A stretch of DNA of 64,000 nucleotides from Macrococcus sp. 19Msa1099 (GTDB taxonomy: Bacteria; Bacillota; Bacilli; Staphylococcales; Staphylococcaceae), in contig CP079955.1 in assembly GCA_019357535.2 (NCBI GenBank), positions 1,798,001 to 1,862,000 of the forward strand. The letters run 5' to 3'. Each line of letters begins with the position of its first letter. The first letter of the stretch is position 1. This document shows, piece after piece, positions 42,201 to 56,198 of this stretch. A model generated the notes under the pieces. The model saw only the letters and a program-made list of their open reading frames with translations. It searched no databases and was not told the origin of the DNA. The position numbers and the translations under genes are program-made.

Positions 42201-44120
42201 GTGATACTATTACAAGCTAGTAATTTAACAAAATCCTATTCAGGTGAAAATATATTCTCAAATGTAAAATTTGAAGTTAAATCCAATGACCGTATAGCCA
42301 TTGTCGGCAGAAATGGTGCCGGAAAGACGACATTAATGAAGATTCTTGCTGGAACTGAAGACTACGATTCAGGTCATCTGTCTATTGCTAAACATGTAAA
42401 CGTTGGTTACTTAACACAGCAGATGACTTTAAATGCTGAAGGTACAGTCTATGAGGCTATGAAGAAACCCTTCTTACATTTAGAGCGCATGCAGCAGGAG
42501 TTAAATAACATCGCCACTTACTTAAGTGAACAGAGTGAAGATGCACAGAGTGATGCATATCAAGAGAAATTAGCAGAATACGAAAGACTGCAGCAAAAGT
42601 TCGAATCACAAGATGGTTATTTATATGAAACGAAGATCAAATCTGTCTTAACAGGATTAAGCTTCACAGAAGAAGACTTCCATAAGAAAATAGATAACTT
42701 CTCTGGCGGACAGAAGACACGTCTCGCACTTGCTGAGATGCTACTTCATAATCCCGACTTACTATTACTTGATGAACCGACGAACCATCTTGATATGGAT
42801 ACAACTGCATGGCTGGAAAATTACTTAACGACGTACAACGGTGCCATCGTCATTATTTCACATGACCGTTATTTCTTAGATAAGGTTGCGAATACAGTAT
42901 ATGATGTCGCGCTCGGACAAGTAACGAAATATGCCGGTAACTATTCAAAATTTATTGAACTGCGTGATCAATTCTATGATAAGATGCAGGCCGAATATGA
43001 GCGTCAGCAGGCTGAAATCAAACGACTAGAAACATTCGTACAGAAGAATATTACACGTGCATCGACGAGTGGCATGGCAAAGTCCCGCCGCAAAGTATTA
43101 GAGAAGATGACAAAGATCGATATGCCAAAACAAGACGACCACTCAATGAACCTGCGCTTTACTATAGATAAAGAAACAGGAAATGACGTACTGCGTTGTA
43201 CTGATCTTGCAATCGGCTATTCAACGCCTCTTGCAACCAATATCAACTTTGATGTCTCTAAACAAGACGCAATCGCATTTATCGGCCCGAATGGCATCGG
43301 CAAGACAACGCTCATCAAAACAATTGCTAAATTATTAAAGCCTCTTTCCGGAGAGGTTCATTACGGTGCAAACTTGTCGATTGGTTATTACGATCAGAAA
43401 CAAGCTGAATTCTCATCGAACAATACCGTGTTGGAAGAATTATGGCAGTACTATCCTGCAATGCCTGAGAAAGAAATCAGAACTGTGCTTGGACGTTTCT
43501 TATTCGTACAAGATGATGTCAAGAAAATCATCAATGACTTATCCGGTGGCGAAAAAGCTCGACTCCAGCTCGCAAAGCTTAGCCTTGAAAATCATAACGT
43601 GCTCATACTCGATGAGCCGACGAACCATTTAGACATCGATGCGAAAGAAGTACTGGAAGATGCACTCATCCATTACCCAGGAACATTGCTCTTTGTCAGT
43701 CACGACCGTTATTTTATCAACAAACTCGCAACGAAAGTATTCCATATGGATAAAGAGGGCGGGCGTATGTTCCTAGGCGACTATTCTTACTTCATTGAAA
43801 AAGAAGAAGAACGTATGGCCATACTTGCACATCAAGCAGAAGAACAAACGAAATCCGTAAATAAAGAGAACGACTATAACGCATTCAAAGCGAACCAAAA
43901 AGAGATCAGAAAGCTAGAGCGACAAAAAGAAAAGCTGGAAACGCAAATCGAAACAAACGAAGAGCGTATCAATGAAATTGAACTCGAACTTACAAAGCCA
44001 GAAGTATTCAGTGATATCGAAAAAGCAAACACATTCAATGAAGAACTTATTAAACTCAATAGTGAAAATGAAAAATTACTTGAAAAATGGTCAGACATCG
44101 AAATGGCATTAGAAGGATAA
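42201..44120 (+). CDS. ABC-F family ATPase (YdiF-like)
   Basis: 639 aa from GTG 42201, preceded by AGAGAGGTG; the upstream extension looks untranslated. Two ABC domains without membrane segments: Walker A GRNGAGKT and GPNGIGKT, signatures FSGGQKTRLALAE and LSGGEKARLQLAK, Walker B LLLLDEPTNHLD and VLILDEPTNHLD. A charged P-site-tRNA-interaction-motif linker follows (FVQKNITRASTSGMAKSRRK), and a C-terminal coiled coil (~540-635). ABC-F proteins act on ribosomes. The position next to tsaD matches the ydiF gene of Bacillus. Confidence 0.92.
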   Translation: MILLQASNLTKSYSGENIFSNVKFEVKSNDRIAIVGRNGAGKTTLMKILAGTEDYDSGHLSIAKHVNVGYLTQQMTLNAEGTVYEAMKKPFLHLERMQQELNNIATYLSEQSEDAQSDAYQEKLAEYERLQQKFESQDGYLYETKIKSVLTGLSFTEEDFHKKIDNFSGGQKTRLALAEMLLHNPDLLLLDEPTNHLDMDTTAWLENYLTTYNGAIVIISHDRYFLDKVANTVYDVALGQVTKYAGNYSKFIELRDQFYDKMQAEYERQQAEIKRLETFVQKNITRASTSGMAKSRRKVLEKMTKIDMPKQDDHSMNLRFTIDKETGNDVLRCTDLAIGYSTPLATNINFDVSKQDAIAFIGPNGIGKTTLIKTIAKLLKPLSGEVHYGANLSIGYYDQKQAEFSSNNTVLEELWQYYPAMPEKEIRTVLGRFLFVQDDVKKIINDLSGGEKARLQLAKLSLENHNVLILDEPTNHLDIDAKEVLEDALIHYPGTLLFVSHDRYFINKLATKVFHMDKEGGRMFLGDYSYFIEKEEERMAILAHQAEEQTKSVNKENDYNAFKANQKEIRKLERQKEKLETQIETNEERINEIELELTKPEVFSDIEKANTFNEELIKLNSENEKLLEKWSDIEMALEG

Positions 44121-44166
44121 TTTTTCATTAATACACGCTATTTTCTGAAAACAGATATTCACACAG

Positions 44167-44314
44167 TTATACACAATAAAAATGTTATATTATAAGTAAT
44201 CCACAAAGTTATTAGACTTACCCACAGATTTGCAGCAAAAACATATCGCTTTTAATGTGTAAAAAGTACTATTGACATATAGTTATGCACATTTTGTTAA
44301 CAACTTGTGTACAA
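44167..44314. promoter_or_regulatory. Cluster of DnaA boxes
   Basis: TTATACACA (44167), TAATCCACA (44197), TTACCCACA (44218), TTATGCACA (44283) and TGTGTACAA (44306, reverse of TTGTACACA). Two fit TTATNCACA exactly and three differ by one base. The 395-bp gap between the convergent ABC-F and tsaD genes holds no gene. It probably binds DnaA and acts as a titration or regulatory site. Confidence 0.65.
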
Positions 44315-44443
44315 GTACGTATGTTCGTGTTTTTTAATCAATATATATTCTATCGGTTAATTTATAATAAATTAGGCATAGCGTGCATGTATGGGAAGCA
44401 TTATTCTTTCTAAATTATTAGATTTCTATGCTATGATTTTACA

Positions 44444-44486
44444 ATAAAAAGGAAGTCATCCATTACGATGACTTCCTTTTTATTGT
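44444..44486. terminator. Bidirectional terminator downstream of tsaD
   Basis: AATAAAAAGGAAGTCAT / ATGACTTCCTTTTTATT perfect stem, with A and T tracts on both sides. Confidence 0.85.
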
Positions 44487-44514
44487 GACAGCTACTTTAC
44501 TATCAACTTTGTAA

Positions 44515-45522
44515 CTATAGATCGATATTTGAACGTCCATTTAAGTCCATCGTTCCAAGCTTGCCTGCAATATATTGATAATAAGCTGCTGCTCCAATCA
44601 TTGCCGCGTTATCTGTGCATAGATTTAACGGTGGTATTAATAGTTTAACATCATTGCTATCACACATCGTTTCCATACGTGTACGGATGCCACGGTTTGC
44701 CGCCACACCTCCACATATAAGTAACTGTTTAATATCATAATCTTTTAGCGCTTTAAACGTCTGTGTAGTTAATACATCAATAACACTTGCTTGAAAACTT
44801 GCAGCAACATCTTCTTTGTTGTAGCTGATCCCTTTTTGATTTAAATTGTGCAGTTTATTAATGACTGCACTTTTAAGTCCACTGAAGCTAAAATCATAAT
44901 CATCCATAATCGGACGTGGAAATTCTAGTACATCTTCTCCACTTGCAGCAAGTCTATCGACATGAGGCCCGCCTGGATAAGGTAAGTCTATCGTTCTTGC
45001 TACTTTATCATATGCTTCGCCAACTGCATCATCTCGAGTTTCGCCAATCACTTCAAAAGCCATATGATCTTTCATGAGCACAAGTTCTGTATGTCCTCCG
45101 GAAATGACAAGTGCAAGCATCGGGAATGTCAATCGTTCTTCAATATGATTCGCATAGACGTGTCCTGCAATATGATGTACTGGTATCAGAGGTTTACTGT
45201 GTGCGAGTGCCAATGCCTTCGCCGCATTTATACCGACAAGCAATGCACCAATTAACCCTGGTCCTTCAGTCACAGCTACAGCCTCAATGTCATCCCAAGT
45301 CATATGCGCTTCAACAAGTGCTTCTTCAATAACCATCGTAATATTCTCAACGTGATGTCTACTCGCTACTTCAGGTACGACACCACCAAATCGCTTATGT
45401 GATTCAATTTGAGAATTGACGACGTTACTTAATACTTCATAGCCATTACGTACAACACTTGCTGCAGTCTCATCACAGCTTGTTTCTATTGCCAAAATCG
45501 TTATATCTTTCTCACTATTCAT
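44515..45522 (-). CDS. tsaD: tRNA t6A biosynthesis protein TsaD
   Basis: 335 aa from ATG 45522, which overlaps the rimI stop as ATGA; an upstream GTG (45537) is less likely. ASKHA fold: [15 protein letters not shown], the metal-binding HHVEN and HHIAGH regions, [17 protein letters not shown] and VCGGVAAN-like [12 protein letters not shown]. It transfers threonylcarbamoyl to A37 of ANN-decoding tRNAs together with TsaB and TsaE, all encoded upstream in the same operon. Confidence 0.97.
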   Translation of the reverse strand: MNSEKDITILAIETSCDETAASVVRNGYEVLSNVVNSQIESHKRFGGVVPEVASRHHVENITMVIEEALVEAHMTWDDIEAVAVTEGPGLIGALLVGINAAKALALAHSKPLIPVHHIAGHVYANHIEERLTFPMLALVISGGHTELVLMKDHMAFEVIGETRDDAVGEAYDKVARTIDLPYPGGPHVDRLAASGEDVLEFPRPIMDDYDFSFSGLKSAVINKLHNLNQKGISYNKEDVAASFQASVIDVLTTQTFKALKDYDIKQLLICGGVAANRGIRTRMETMCDSNDVKLLIPPLNLCTDNAAMIGAAAYYQYIAGKLGTMDLNGRSNIDL

Positions 45523-45974
45523 CGTAATTTCACCCACATCACTTTCGCATCCTCACCAGGACCATAATAGTCGCGTCTAATGCCTCCATAGGTAAAGCCA
45601 AGACTTTCATACAGTCCTCGTGCTGCATTATTCTCTACTCTTACTTCTAAACTCATCATTTCACATGTTATTCGTGCATAGTTCATTACATACTCTAGTA
45701 ATAGCTTTCCATAACCAAATCCTCTAAACTGTTCATTCACTGCAACAGTCGTAATTTGCGCCTGATCTACCACAATCCACATGCCTAGATAGCCAATCAC
45801 TACTCCATCCAGAACAAGTACAAAGTAGTGCGCAAATTCATTTTTCTCCAGTTCATGATAGAAAGCATCCAATGTCCACGATCCACTCGGAAAGGCCTTT
45901 TGCTCAATATCATATACTGACGGGACATCTCCCGGTTCCATCTTTCTAATAACTAATCCTGTTTGTTCAGCCAA
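45519..45974 (-). CDS. rimI: Ribosomal protein S18 alanine N-acetyltransferase RimI-like
   Basis: 151 aa GNAT protein: [20 protein letters not shown] (beta4 and acetyl-CoA loop with R-G-F-G-Y-G), [20 protein letters not shown], and [18 protein letters not shown], the RimI-type end. Acetylates the N-terminal alanine of S18. Coupled to tsaB (22-bp overlap) and tsaD (4-bp overlap). Confidence 0.93.
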   Translation of the reverse strand: MAEQTGLVIRKMEPGDVPSVYDIEQKAFPSGSWTLDAFYHELEKNEFAHYFVLVLDGVVIGYLGMWIVVDQAQITTVAVNEQFRGFGYGKLLLEYVMNYARITCEMMSLEVRVENNAARGLYESLGFTYGGIRRDYYGPGEDAKVMWVKLR

Positions 45975-46618
45975 TTACGTTCTGCCTCCGATATCCTTAA
46001 ATATGTCGGTTCAAATGTGTGAACATTCACTGGATGATCTATATCAATTAAACGACGCATTTCAGCACTTCTAGGAATACAATAAAATACAGGACCCTTT
46101 AACGTATCTTCAAGTTTCACAGCATCCATCCCTAAGAATATATAAGGTAAGTGCTGGGCCTTTAATTTAGCATTTAATTCATCTATAGAAATATAACAAT
46201 CCTCTTCAACACGTTCTAATCTAACACCTTTATAACGATACATTCCTGTATACACATGATTTCTACGCGCATCAAATATAGGAATTAACAGGAATTCATG
46301 CATCCTTACAGTTGCCGCTAACGCAGCTAAGCTAGAAACTGAATATAAAGGGACATTCAAAGTATACGCCAACGTCTTAGCAGCTGTCACACCGATACGG
46401 AGACCAGTATAAGATCCTGGTCCTGAAGCAACGACGATGCCTTCAATATCTTTCATCGTTAACTGTGTATACTTCAATAAACGCTCGATCTGACTCATTA
46501 ATGTAATAGAATGATTAATACGCATACCACTGTTAAATTCAGCAAGTACACTATCACCATCAGTAATACTCACGGATAAAGGCTGATTACTCGTATCAAT
46601 ATGCAGTAACTTCATCAA
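45953..46618 (-). CDS. tsaB: tRNA t6A biosynthesis protein TsaB
   Basis: 221 aa (start TTG 46618 or ATG 46615). ASKHA-like scaffold: LLHIDTSNQPLSVSI, VVASGPGSYTGLRIGVTAAK, IPIFDARRNHVYTGMY. It lacks the catalytic metal site of TsaD and serves as its dimer partner. The start overlaps tsaE by 23 bp. Confidence 0.95.
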   Translation of the reverse strand: MMKLLHIDTSNQPLSVSITDGDSVLAEFNSGMRINHSITLMSQIERLLKYTQLTMKDIEGIVVASGPGSYTGLRIGVTAAKTLAYTLNVPLYSVSSLAALAATVRMHEFLLIPIFDARRNHVYTGMYRYKGVRLERVEEDCYISIDELNAKLKAQHLPYIFLGMDAVKLEDTLKGPVFYCIPRSAEMRRLIDIDHPVNVHTFEPTYLRISEAERNWLNKQD

Positions 46619-47057
46619 TAATCTGCTCCTTTAAGCGATTTCCTCTAGAACCCATCGCCTGAATCTCTATTTCACGTTTTGAATCTTCAATATACTTAAG
46701 ATTAAGCTCAATATAATCTTCTGGAAGGAATTCTTCAATCATCTCAGGCCATTCAACAATTGTGACACCATCTCCGTAGAAATATTCATCAAATCCAAGA
46801 TCATCTTCCGCACCTTCAAGACGATAGCAGTCCATATGGTGAAACGGAAGCTTACCTTCGTACGATTTTATAATATTAAATGTAGGAGAAGTAATCTTCT
46901 GTTCTATACCAAGTGCTTTCCCAAAAAATTGGCTGAAAGTCGTCTTACCAGCCCCTAGATCACCATGGAGCAACAACACATCCCCACGCGTAACAAGCGT
47001 CGCAATTGTTTGTGCGAGACGCTCTGTATCTTCAATTGAATTTATCGTTATTTTCAT
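46596..47057 (-). CDS. tsaE: tRNA t6A biosynthesis ATPase TsaE
   Basis: 153 aa from MKITINSIEDTERLAQTIAT (ATG 47057; a GTG at 47066 is possible). P-loop LLHGDLGAGKTTFSQ, switch residues in ITSPTFNIIKSY, and HHMDCYRLEG plus VEWPE typical of TsaE. It resets the TsaBD complex by ATP hydrolysis. First gene of the minus-strand t6A operon. Confidence 0.95.
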   Translation of the reverse strand: MKITINSIEDTERLAQTIATLVTRGDVLLLHGDLGAGKTTFSQFFGKALGIEQKITSPTFNIIKSYEGKLPFHHMDCYRLEGAEDDLGFDEYFYGDGVTIVEWPEMIEEFLPEDYIELNLKYIEDSKREIEIQAMGSRGNRLKEQIIDEVTAY

Positions 47058-47128
47058 GTAACACACTCACTTCAATTTATTTTAAATATCTATTATTGTA
47101 ACACATTTAATTTACTTAAATTAAGACA

Positions 47129-47155
47129 TAAAAAAAAAGAGACCTAACAGGTCCC
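47129..47155 (-). terminator. rRNA operon terminator
   Basis: Minus strand GGGACCT-GTT-AGGTCTC followed by nine U residues, about 35 bp after 5S. Confidence 0.85.
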
Positions 47156-47188
47156 CAATGTGCGGCTCATCGCATCCATTTATATATT

Positions 47189-47303
47189 GCCCGGCAACGT
47201 CCTACTCTCGCGGATCGTAAGACCAACTACCATCGGCGCTAGAGAGCTTAACTTCTGTGTTCGGTATGGGAACAGGTGTGACCTCTCTGCCATCGTCACC
47301 AGA
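47189..47303 (-). rRNA. rrf: 5S ribosomal RNA
   Basis: 115 nt on the minus strand, beginning TCTGGTGACGATGGCAGAG and ending TAGGACGTTGCCGGGC, with the conserved CCGAACACAGAAGTTAAGC block. Confidence 0.95.
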
Positions 47304-47326
47304 CAAATGAAAGAATAAATAGTTTA

Positions 47327-47360
47327 TACTTTCAAAACTAGATAAAGTAAGTAAGATATA
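47327..47360 (-). promoter_or_regulatory. 3' arm of the 23S processing stem
   Basis: TACTTTCAAAACTAGATAAA (47327 onward) is complementary to the stretch near 50418-50450, so the two sides of pre-23S can pair into the RNase III stem. Confidence 0.75.
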
Positions 47361-47402
47361 TTAGATTCTACCCGGCAATCCCGAATAAAAAATCTATAAA
47401 AT

Positions 47403-52098
<4,696 letters not shown>

Positions 52099-52166
52099 AG
52101 ATTGCTTGATAAAGCTCTTTGATTGCTTGAGGCAATCACTCTTGGGAGTGAACTTAATCACTCAAA

Positions 52167-52209
52167 TTATTGGAATTAACGTTGACATATTGTCATTCAG
52201 TTTTCAATG
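52167..52209 (-). promoter_or_regulatory. 5' arm of the 16S processing stem
   Basis: GTTGACATATTGTCATTCAG with GTTTTCAATG is complementary to 50471-50507 across the 16S gene. Confidence 0.7.
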
Positions 52210-52234
52210 TTCATTTCTCATTCATAAAAGTAAA

Positions 52235-52308
52235 TGGAGCGGGTGATCGGAATCGAACCGACAACATCAGCTTGGAAGGCTGAGGTTTTACCACTAAACT
52301 ACACCCGC
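52235..52308 (-). tRNA. tRNA-Gly (TCC)
   Basis: 74 nt including an encoded CCA. Acceptor GCGGGTG/CACCCGC, anticodon loop CTTCCAA, T-loop GGTTCGATTCC. It lies ~137 bp upstream of 16S. The D-loop is short (TAGTTTAGTGGTAAAA) but keeps GG. Confidence 0.93.
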
Positions 52309-52331
52309 ATATATAATTGGTTAAAAGTAAG

Positions 52332-52414
52332 TGCGACCGAGAGGATTTGAACCTCCACAGGAATACTCCTACTAGGCCCTCAACCTAGCGCGTCTGCCGT
52401 TCCGCCACGATCGC
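52332..52414 (-). tRNA. tRNA-Leu (GAG)
   Basis: 83 nt, class II, acceptor GCGATCG/CGGTCGC, anticodon stem CTAGG/CCTAG around TTGAGGG, long variable arm. No encoded CCA. Confidence 0.93.
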
Positions 52415-52459
52415 GCGTTGGCATGTTTCACTTGCTTATCTCTTTTAACGACAAGATTT

Positions 52460-52488
52460 ATTATATCTCGTATTCATTAATAAGTCAA
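52460..52488 (-). promoter_or_regulatory. Promoter of the tRNA-Leu/tRNA-Gly/rRNA unit
   Basis: Minus strand TTGACT (52488-52483), 17 bp, TATAAT (52465-52460), about 45 bp before tRNA-Leu. It may be one of the promoters of the rRNA operon. Confidence 0.75.
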
Positions 52489-52550
52489 CAACTTTTTAAA
52501 AGTTTTTTTAACTTTATTAATTTGTTATTAAGAGTGTTAATTATTAAAAG

Positions 52551-52622
52551 TGACCCCTACGGGATTCGAACCCGTGTTACCGCCGTGAAAGGGCGGTGTC
52601 TTAACCGCTTGACCAAGGGGCC
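52551..52622 (-). tRNA. tRNA-Glu (TTC)
   Basis: 72 nt, acceptor GGCCCCT/AGGGGTC, anticodon loop CTTTCAC, T-loop GGTTCGAATCC. No encoded CCA. Upstream (minus strand) TTGACT and an AT-rich -10 region suggest a separate promoter. Confidence 0.93.
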
Positions 52623-52723
52623 TTGTTTCAACAACGATATTAATCTTATAACGTTTTATTAATAAAGTCAACACTATTTTATAATAAAATGCCAAAGTGT
52701 AAATTTTACCTCTCTCAAGATAG

Positions 52724-52771
52724 AAAAAGGTCTAATTTCGAGTAATATCTACTCAAAATTAGACCTTTCTT
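52724..52771 (-). terminator. Terminator of the tex-sprT transcript
   Basis: AAAGGTCTAATTTTGAGTA / TACTCGAAATTAGACCTTT stem (minus strand) with one G-U pair, then TTCTATCTT. Confidence 0.8.
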
Positions 52772-52784
52772 GCTTTATAATCTT

Positions 52785-53225
52785 TCAATTTAATATTTCT
52801 TTCAACTGCCCACCACACTTGCAGCGATATTTATGAATCGACATCCGCCTCTTTCTGGGGAATTCATTATTGCATCTTTTACACCTATAAAGGTATTTAA
52901 AATGTGCATCCGGCAAAGGATTACAAAAACGAGGTGCTCCCACTTGTTGCGCTAGCTGTTTAAAGTCTCTATCACGATGTTTGTAACCCTTTCCTTCTAT
53001 ATGAAGATGATAATGTACAAGTTCATGTTTAATAATGTCAATGATTGCTTCCTCACCATACGCTTCAAACTGCTTCATACTAATTTCTATATTATGATTT
53101 TGAAGCATATAGCGCCCGCCTGTCGTACGTAGTCTGTTATTAAATACTGCTTGATGCAGAAATGGTTTATTAAAGTATTCAAGAGAAATACCCTGTACAA
53201 GTGATTGCAGTGCTTTATTTTCCAT
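52785..53225 (-). CDS. SprT-like zinc metalloprotease domain protein
   Basis: 146 aa. SprT-like core with HELVHYHLHIEGKGYKHRD (HExxH plus a downstream His) and a C-terminal zinc ribbon (CKRCNNEFPRKRRMS...YRCKCGG). Bacillus and staphylococcal homologues (YdcK) stand beside tex as here; the role is not established, though SprT-like folds in general act on DNA-bound proteins. It overlaps tex by 11 bp. Confidence 0.88.
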   Translation of the reverse strand: MENKALQSLVQGISLEYFNKPFLHQAVFNNRLRTTGGRYMLQNHNIEISMKQFEAYGEEAIIDIIKHELVHYHLHIEGKGYKHRDRDFKQLAQQVGAPRFCNPLPDAHFKYLYRCKRCNNEFPRKRRMSIHKYRCKCGGQLKEILN

Positions 53226-55350
53226 CAGGATTTATCATTGTAAGTGCAACCTTACCTTTATCATGCATAATATCTTCTATCCATACTTCAACAATATCAC
53301 CAACAGATACTACATCTGTCGGATGCTTTACGAAACGGTCAGAGAGCTTAGAAATATGTACAAGGCCGTCCTGCTTCACACCGATGTCAACGAACGCTCC
53401 AAAGTCAACAACGTTACGGACTGTACCTGATAATTTCATTCCTTTTCTTAAATCTTCTATAGAAAGCACATCAGATTTAAGTAGTGGTGTCTCAAAGTCT
53501 TCACGTGGATCTCTTCCTGGCGCCATCAACGCAGTAATGATATCTTCCAGCGTCGGCGCACCGATACCAAGCTCATCCGCTGTACTGTGTACATCTATTT
53601 TAATAATACTTCCTTTTAATTTATCGCTTCCTAGATCATCTGCAGTCAAAGATAATTTCTTTAACAATGCGTAAGTCGCTTTATAACTCTCAGGGTGAAT
53701 ACCTGTGTTATCAAGCGGCTCTTCTCCATCAGGTATACGCATAAAGCCGATACTTTGTTCAAACGTCTTCTTGCCGAGTCTTTTAATCTTCGCAATTTCT
53801 TTATGATGTTTTATTGGTCCATTCTCGATTCTATAGTTGATGATGTTTTCTGCTACGCTTTTAGATAAACCTGATACATACTGTAATAATGGTGCCGATG
53901 CTGTATTCACATTAACTCCGACTTTATTTACCGCAGTTTCTACTACGAATGTCAGTGCTTCATTTAACGATTTCTGATTGACATCATGCTGATATTGACC
54001 CACCCCAATTGACTTCGGATCAATCTTTACAAGTTCTGACAACGGATCTTGTACACGACGACCAATGGATACAGCACTTCGCTCTTCTACCTGGAAGTCC
54101 GGAAATTCAGCTCGTGCCAGATCACTTGCCGAATATACAGATGCCCCTGCTTCGTTTACAATGATATACTTCGTCTCTAAATTATTTTCTTTTATAATCT
54201 CAGCGATAAATTGCTCTGACTCTCTGCTTGCCGTGCCGTTACCGATTGCAATCAGCTCAACATTATGCTTTTTTATTAAATTCAATACGATTTTCTTCGC
54301 TTTGTCTTTCTCACTAACCGGAGGGTGCGGATATACTACGCTCTTCTCAACAAATGTACCGAATGGATTAATGACCGCCAACTTACACCCCGTACGATAT
54401 GCTGGATCTAACCCAAGAATCATCTTACCTTTTAATGGTGCCTGCAATAATAAATTCTCTAAATTTACCGAAAAGATTTCAATCGCTTGTGATTCAGCTT
54501 TCTCCGTTAATTCATTTCGAACTTCTCGATAAATAGAAGGTAGGATTAATCGCTTTAAACTTTCTTCAATTGCACGGGCTATGTATATACTTTCTCGCTC
54601 CATCATCTGTTTTCTTAAGTAGCGAACAATCGCCGTTTCATCAACCGAGATATCTACTTTAAGTACATCCTCTTTTTCACCGCGATTTATGGCAAGTATT
54701 CTATGCGGCACAATTTTATTGATACGTTCACTATATTCGTAATACATTTCGAATACGCCTTTTTCATCCTCTGCCTTTTTCTTCTTTGAAGTTGTAATTT
54801 CACCGTTTTTTTCAACATAACCTAAAATAAATGCACGGTATTTCGGTTCATCAGAAATCATCTCTGCAATAATATCAATCGCACCATTCATCGCTTCTTC
54901 AACAGTAGTGACTTCTTCTGTAATAAAATCTTTAGCTTTTTTATCAACCTCTTCATAATTAAGCATTAATTTCGCTAAAGGTTCTAATCCTTTACGCTTC
55001 GCTTCTGTGGCACGTGTCTTTTTCTTCTGTTTAAACGGGCGGTATAGATCTTCCACACGCTGCAGTTTCGTCTGTTCCATTATCTCTTTCTTTAATTCAT
55101 CTGTAAGCATCCCTTGCTCTTCAATCGAACGCACAACATCTTCTTTTCGCTTCTGCATGTTTTCCATATAGCGGTATTCTGTTTCAATGTCTTTTATTTC
55201 CACTTCATCTAGTCCACCTGTTACTTCTTTACGATATCTCGCAATAAACGGTACAGTATTTTTCTCTTCCAGTAACTTCAATACAGAAGTAATCTGCTCT
55301 TTCTTATAAGGTAGTTTTTCTAGAATTAAATTAATAACATGCTGTTCCAT
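53215..55350 (-). CDS. tex: Tex-family RNA-binding transcription accessory protein
   Basis: 711 aa from MEQHVINLILEKLPYKKEQI, where GAGGAGGCTATT is upstream; the longer frame to 55386 starts without RBS. Domains in order: N-terminal helical Tex core, YqgF-like RNase H fold (MILGLDPAYRTGCKLAVINP), helix-hairpin-helix pair (VGVNVNTASAPLLQYVSGLS, IKRLGKKTFEQSIGFMRIP), and C-terminal S1 domain (LSGTVRNVVDFGAFVDIGVK). It binds RNA polymerase-associated nucleic acids. Downstream of sigB on the same strand. Confidence 0.95.
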   Translation of the reverse strand: MEQHVINLILEKLPYKKEQITSVLKLLEEKNTVPFIARYRKEVTGGLDEVEIKDIETEYRYMENMQKRKEDVVRSIEEQGMLTDELKKEIMEQTKLQRVEDLYRPFKQKKKTRATEAKRKGLEPLAKLMLNYEEVDKKAKDFITEEVTTVEEAMNGAIDIIAEMISDEPKYRAFILGYVEKNGEITTSKKKKAEDEKGVFEMYYEYSERINKIVPHRILAINRGEKEDVLKVDISVDETAIVRYLRKQMMERESIYIARAIEESLKRLILPSIYREVRNELTEKAESQAIEIFSVNLENLLLQAPLKGKMILGLDPAYRTGCKLAVINPFGTFVEKSVVYPHPPVSEKDKAKKIVLNLIKKHNVELIAIGNGTASRESEQFIAEIIKENNLETKYIIVNEAGASVYSASDLARAEFPDFQVEERSAVSIGRRVQDPLSELVKIDPKSIGVGQYQHDVNQKSLNEALTFVVETAVNKVGVNVNTASAPLLQYVSGLSKSVAENIINYRIENGPIKHHKEIAKIKRLGKKTFEQSIGFMRIPDGEEPLDNTGIHPESYKATYALLKKLSLTADDLGSDKLKGSIIKIDVHSTADELGIGAPTLEDIITALMAPGRDPREDFETPLLKSDVLSIEDLRKGMKLSGTVRNVVDFGAFVDIGVKQDGLVHISKLSDRFVKHPTDVVSVGDIVEVWIEDIMHDKGKVALTMINPDGK

Positions 55351-55383
55351 AATAGCCTCCTCGAAATAATATATTAATTTTAA

Positions 55384-55418
55384 CATAAAAAATAAGCTGG
55401 AACAGTGCGTTCCAGCTT
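55384..55418 (-). terminator. Terminator of the sigB operon
   Basis: Minus strand AAGCTGGAAC-GCACT-GTTCCAGCTT followed by ATTTTTTATG. Confidence 0.8.
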
Positions 55419-55426
55419 GTTATATA

Positions 55427-56194
55427 TTAGCTGTTTTGTACCGCATCACGTAGTTTCTTAATCGCAGTACGTTGTAGACGTGAGACATGCATCTGACTTA
55501 AGCCTATCTTCTCACCCGTTTCTTTTTGGCTTAGGCCATCAAGAAATGTGCATTGAATGATTTCTCTTTCTCTATCTGACAGAATCGGTAATACTTTCTC
55601 AAGAATCATACGTTTCTCGGTCAAGTCATAACCTTCTTCAGTATTGCCCATTACATCAAGCAATGTAACTGTTGAGCCATCCTTATCCGCTTCAATCGAA
55701 TGATCCACACTTAACGCATTATAACTCTGACCCATCTCCATCGCTTCAAGTACTTCTTCTTCGGTTGCTTCTATGCGCTGCGCGATTTCGATAATCTTAG
55801 GCGACCGACCAAGTTCATTCGTTAATTCATCTGTAGCACGTTTAATCTTCGGTCCAATCTCTTTAATGCGACGTGGCACATGGACACTCCATGTCTTATC
55901 TCGTAAATAGCGTTTAATCTCTCCGATTACTGTAGGTACTAAAAAAGCTTCAAACTTTCTTTCAAAGGTAACATCAAACCTATTTATTGCACCAAGCAAT
56001 CCTACCATACCTACTTGAACAAGGTCTTCATGATGACTTTGTCCTTTGGAGTACCGATATGCTAACGACTCAACTAGTTTTTGATAGTGCAGCACGAGCT
56101 CTTGCTGTGCAAATTCATCCTGGGTATCTTGATATAACTTAATCCATGCATTGATCTCTTCTGGTGTTACATCATTATAATTCTCACTACCCAT
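55427..56194 (-). CDS. sigB: General stress sigma factor SigB
   Basis: 255 aa sigma-70 family group 3: region 2 (LVESLAYRYSKGQSHHEDLV...GLLGAINRFDVTFERKFEAF), region 3 (IKRATDELTNELGRSPKIIE) and region 4 (SDREREIIQCTFLDGLSQKE, SQMHVSRLQRTAIKKLR). It directs RNA polymerase to stress promoters and is held inactive by RsbW. Last gene of the rsb operon, 5 bp after rsbW. Confidence 0.97.
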   Translation of the reverse strand: MGSENYNDVTPEEINAWIKLYQDTQDEFAQQELVLHYQKLVESLAYRYSKGQSHHEDLVQVGMVGLLGAINRFDVTFERKFEAFLVPTVIGEIKRYLRDKTWSVHVPRRIKEIGPKIKRATDELTNELGRSPKIIEIAQRIEATEEEVLEAMEMGQSYNALSVDHSIEADKDGSTVTLLDVMGNTEEGYDLTEKRMILEKVLPILSDREREIIQCTFLDGLSQKETGEKIGLSQMHVSRLQRTAIKKLRDAVQNS

Positions 56195-56198
56195 CAGG

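Noticed and set aside
44121-44515. Chromosomal origin of replication
   Set aside because: DnaA boxes are present but there is no dnaA or dnaN, no AT-rich unwinding element of convincing size, and the neighbours are tsaD and an ABC-F gene.
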